From assembly GCA_003156615.1 (NCBI GenBank), contig PMHI01000140.1, forward strand, positions 4,126 through 14,157: 10,032 nucleotides of DNA, read 5' to 3'. Shown in pieces: positions 7,133-10,032 of this stretch; positions within the stretch are counted from its first letter, which is position 1, and every line of letters begins with the position of its first letter. A model generated the notes under the pieces. That model worked only from the letters and a program-made list of their open reading frames with translations. It was not told where the DNA came from and did not search any database. The DNA is from Acidobacteriaceae bacterium. Its GTDB lineage: Bacteria; Acidobacteriota; Terriglobia; Terriglobales; SbA1. A program made the position numbers and the translations under genes.

Positions 7133-10032
7133 ATGGCCGTCCCCAGGTCGCAATCTCCTTCCGCACCATTTGTTCCCGATGATCGCCAGCGCGCGGCGAT
7201 TGAGCATGTTCGCGGACCGATGCTGGTCGTGGCGGGAGCCGGCACGGGGAAAACCTCGGTCCTGATCCATCGTATTGCGGGCCTGGTCGGGCAGGGACAC
7301 GCGAAGCCGGAGGAAGTGCTCGCTCTTACCTATACCGTGTCCGCGGCCCAAGAGATGCATCATCGGGTTCGGGCGCTGCTGGGCAAATCGGTTCATTCGG
7401 CGACATTTCATGATTATTGCCTCGACCTGCTGAAGCGCGGAGGAAGAGCTTTCCGTGTGCTCGACGAAAAAGATCTCTGGATTTACCTGCGCAAGAGAAT
7501 TCACAAGCTTCACCTGGAACACTACGTACGGGCCGCCAATGTAGGGCAATTCCTTAACGATTTGCTCAGTTTCCTGACCCGCTGCCACGACGAACTGGTC
7601 ACGCCGGAAAAGTATGCGGACTACGTTGCGCGCCTCGAACGCGGCGAATTGTCCATTCCCCGAGTTGCCAAGTCGAAAGATCAGCTGAGCGACGCCGAGG
7701 TGATCGGGCGCTGCCAGGAAATTGCCCGCGTGTTCGCCACAACGGAAAACTGGCTGCGTGAAGAAAATCTAGGCACCTTCGGCCACATGATCACCCGCGC
7801 CCACGGGATGCTCACCAGTGACGAGAAGTTGCTGGCTGCGGAGCGGGCGCGCAGCCCCTTCATTCTCGTCGACGAATTTCAGGATGCGAACTTCGCCCAG
7901 ATCGAAATTCTGGCGGCACTGGCCGGAGCCGAAGCGAACGTCTTCGCCGTGGGCGATCCCGATCAGGCCATCTACCGTTTTCGCGGGGCTTCGAGCGCCG
8001 CGTTTCATCTCTTCCGCCGGCATTTTCCGCAGACCAAGCTGGTTGTGCTCGGCCAGAACCGGCGCTCGACCACTCCGATTCTGCAGTGCGCCTTCGCCGT
8101 GGTCGACAAGAACCCTCCCGTGTTTGCCGCGAGTGAGCGGGGCGCACTGGCCTACCGTCGAACTCCCCTCGAGTCCGCGCGGGAAAAGGAAGCCAGCGAG
8201 GAAGGAAAAACGCTGGCCACGTTCCCGGTAGAAGCGATTTCCTTTGCCGGCAGGGATGCGGAGGCGCCCGACGTAGTCAGCTTGATCGAGGAAACGCGGC
8301 GCCGAACGCGTTGCAGATGGAAAGACTTCGGCGTCCTGTACCGTTCGCACACCAACCGGGATCAGGTGGTGCAGCAGTTGGCCGAACGGGAGATTCCTTT
8401 CTCGATCGACAACATGGACGTGAGCGATACGCCCGAAGTCCGCGATCTGTTTGCCTGCGTTGCGGTCGTCGTGGACCTGGCATCCGACGCCAGTCTGTTT
8501 CGCGTCGCGGCCTCGCCGCAATTCGATGTGGATCCGTTACAACTTCGGGCAGCACTGCGCGCAATTGCCAAGGAGTCGAAAGAGGGCGTGGTGGTTCCGC
8601 TCGCCTCGGTGCTGGACGGGGTTACCGGCGGACCGGCAGTATTGGCCGCCGTGCGCCAGGCGCGCGATGAAGTAAACCGGAAGCAAGCGAAAACGCGCGC
8701 GGCTCTGGAGTTGATCGCCAGACAGTTCCGGCTCGACCTCAATTCCGCCGTCCTCGAGGCGGCGCTGAAGTTTGCGGCCGCGTGGGAGGAGAAGCCGCAG
8801 ACGGAGACCAAAGAACTTGGCGAATGGATCGAGTATTTGAACTACTTTCGTGAGGCGGGCGGAGTGATTCCGTTGACGTCGAAGCACGACGAGGACGCCG
8901 TGCGCCTGATGACTGCGCACGGAGTCAAGGGGCTCGAGTTCCCCCATGTTTTCATCCTGCGCGCGACCAGCCCATCGTTCCCCGCCAGTTATCGGGAAAG
9001 ACTGGTGGAACTTCCCACGGAGTTGCGCGACCCGGACTCAGCCGCAGGCGGCGACGACAAGACGCTCCACGATCAGGAAGAACGCCGGCTTTTCTATGTG
9101 GCGATGACCAGGGCAAGAGATTCTCTGCACATCTATGGAAAGCAGGGAACTGGCCGCGACAAGGCACCCCCTGGATTCATGCGCGAACTGATTACGAACC
9201 CGGAACTACAACTCTGGCTCAGGTCGCGGCGGGCGCTGCCTTCGCAGCCCGAATTGATTGCGATCGCTGCGGCAGAGGATGAGGCACATCCCCAAGGCTC
9301 CAACTTGCCAGCGTGGCTGGAACTCCCGGCCATCGAAGGGCTGGGCGCAAGCTTGAGTGCCACGGCGGTCGAGACCTATGAGACCTGTCCTTTGCAGTTC
9401 AAGTTTGAGCGCGAATGGAAGCTGGCGCGGCAGGTCCACGCAGCCATGCAGTATGGCGCAGCCATGCACCGCGTGCTGCGTACCTACTATGATTCCGCGC
9501 GTTTGGGCAGGATTAAGACCGACGAAGAATTGCTGCAACTGTTTCGTGACGATCCGGGTGTGTCCGGCATTCAGGACGACTATCAGCAGGACCTGTACTT
9601 GAAGCAAGGCCTGCAGCAGCTAAGGGATTTTCTGGCCGCGACGAGTTCAGCACCCGCGCCCGAGGTGCTGCACACGGAAGAATGGTTTGACGTTCAGATT
9701 GCCGGGACGAAGGTTGCTGGACGCATCGACCGGATCGACCGCGCGCCCGATGGGAGGGTGAACATCGTCGACTACAAGACCGGCAAGGCTCGATCGCAGG
9801 AAGACGCGGACGAGAGTCTGCAGCTTTCGATCTATGCCATGGCGGCGCACGAGAAGTGGGGATACCGTGTGGGCGCGTTGGTGTTTCATAATCTTGAAGG
9901 CAACGTTCCTGTTTTCTCGAAGCGTACAGAGTTTCAATTGGAAGAAGCGCGGGGGCGAGTACTGACTGTGGCGCGCGGCATCGCCGCTGGGAACTTCAAG
10001 CCTAAACCTGGTTTCTACTGCAGTTTTTGCGC
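7133..10032 (+). CDS. UvrD/PcrA-family helicase fused to a PD-(D/E)XK iron-sulfur nuclease, partial (3' end beyond the window)
   Basis: The frame is open from ATG 7133 to the window end, giving 966 residues. It is a superfamily 1A ATP-dependent DNA helicase-nuclease, expected in the cytoplasm in double-strand break processing or repair. Helicase motifs in order: Q-motif glutamine Q19, Walker A AGAGTGKTS (34-42), Ia LTYTVSAAQEM (65-75), TFHDYC (91-96), II VDEFQD (D247-D251), III GDPDQAIYRFRG (from 274), IV QNRRS (308-312), V LMTAHGVKGLEF (592-603) and VI RRLFYVAMTRAR (651-662). The nuclease domain (about 745-966) has H779, GRIDRID (863-869), VDYKTG with D880 and K882, and Q897 with Y901, a RecB/AddB/Cas4-type active site. 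C752 (in ETCPLQF), C963 and C966 fit the C...C-x2-C-x5-C iron-sulfur pattern, whose last cysteine would lie past the edge. An in-frame stop at 7124 leaves ATG 7133 as the first start. No Shine-Dalgarno is visible. Confidence 0.93.
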   Translation, partial: MAVPRSQSPSAPFVPDDRQRAAIEHVRGPMLVVAGAGTGKTSVLIHRIAGLVGQGHAKPEEVLALTYTVSAAQEMHHRVRALLGKSVHSATFHDYCLDLLKRGGRAFRVLDEKDLWIYLRKRIHKLHLEHYVRAANVGQFLNDLLSFLTRCHDELVTPEKYADYVARLERGELSIPRVAKSKDQLSDAEVIGRCQEIARVFATTENWLREENLGTFGHMITRAHGMLTSDEKLLAAERARSPFILVDEFQDANFAQIEILAALAGAEANVFAVGDPDQAIYRFRGASSAAFHLFRRHFPQTKLVVLGQNRRSTTPILQCAFAVVDKNPPVFAASERGALAYRRTPLESAREKEASEEGKTLATFPVEAISFAGRDAEAPDVVSLIEETRRRTRCRWKDFGVLYRSHTNRDQVVQQLAEREIPFSIDNMDVSDTPEVRDLFACVAVVVDLASDASLFRVAASPQFDVDPLQLRAALRAIAKESKEGVVVPLASVLDGVTGGPAVLAAVRQARDEVNRKQAKTRAALELIARQFRLDLNSAVLEAALKFAAAWEEKPQTETKELGEWIEYLNYFREAGGVIPLTSKHDEDAVRLMTAHGVKGLEFPHVFILRATSPSFPASYRERLVELPTELRDPDSAAGGDDKTLHDQEERRLFYVAMTRARDSLHIYGKQGTGRDKAPPGFMRELITNPELQLWLRSRRALPSQPELIAIAAAEDEAHPQGSNLPAWLELPAIEGLGASLSATAVETYETCPLQFKFEREWKLARQVHAAMQYGAAMHRVLRTYYDSARLGRIKTDEELLQLFRDDPGVSGIQDDYQQDLYLKQGLQQLRDFLAATSSAPAPEVLHTEEWFDVQIAGTKVAGRIDRIDRAPDGRVNIVDYKTGKARSQEDADESLQLSIYAMAAHEKWGYRVGALVFHNLEGNVPVFSKRTEFQLEEARGRVLTVARGIAAGNFKPKPGFYCSFC

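Noticed and set aside
6733..7588. Two minus-strand open frames (6733-7245 and 6866-7588) in and beyond the divergent region
   Set aside because: Both run into the helicase coding sequence, have Arg/Ser/Thr-rich low-complexity translations and no ribosome binding site.
7769..8521. 250-residue minus-strand open frame opposite the helicase
   Set aside because: It is antisense to conserved helicase motifs II to IV and is explained by codon bias of the real gene.
9440..9468. 11-base direct repeat GCAGCCATGCA in the nuclease part of the helicase
   Set aside because: It encodes two Ala-Ala-Met runs six codons apart around the conserved GxxxH region and needs no further explanation.

Overview
The window reads as chromosomal DNA of a GC-rich Gram-negative-like bacterium. 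The gene content (ECF sigma factor, zinc-finger/FecR protein and ABC-2 export genes in one block, plus a UvrD-type helicase-nuclease) reminds me of Acidobacteriota. That placement is inference from gene style and was not tested. No rRNA, tRNA, CRISPR array, insertion sequence or phage gene was seen.

Layout. From 6681 down to the left edge all genes lie on the minus strand and are tightly packed, so they are probably one operon. The order of transcription is: ECF sigma-70 factor (6681-6091); an 82-residue two-helix membrane protein (6074-5826); an 880-residue protein with an N-terminal anti-sigma zinc finger, one membrane helix, a FecR domain and a duplicated extracytoplasmic module (5884-3242); ABC ATPase 1 (3225-2254); ABC-2 permease 1 (2230-1370); ABC ATPase 2 (1335-397); and ABC-2 permease 2 (400 to beyond base 1), which appears to carry a BamE/SmpA-like domain after its first membrane helix. 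Intergenic gaps are 16 to 34 bases. Two gene pairs overlap, one by 59 bases and one by an ATGA. From 7133 to the right edge the plus strand encodes a UvrD/PcrA-type helicase fused to a PD-(D/E)XK nuclease with iron-sulfur cysteines, cut by the window end. The roughly 450-base divergent region (6682-7132) holds two perfect 8-bp inverted repeats and a candidate promoter for the sigma operon.

How it may work together (inference). The zinc-finger/FecR protein has the parts of a membrane-anchored anti-sigma factor and sits just downstream of its likely sigma partner. The four ABC genes form two ATPase-permease pairs. The whole block looks like a self-contained envelope-sensing regulator that controls an ABC-2 exporter. 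The helicase-nuclease is probably an independent DNA-repair gene reading away from a shared promoter region.
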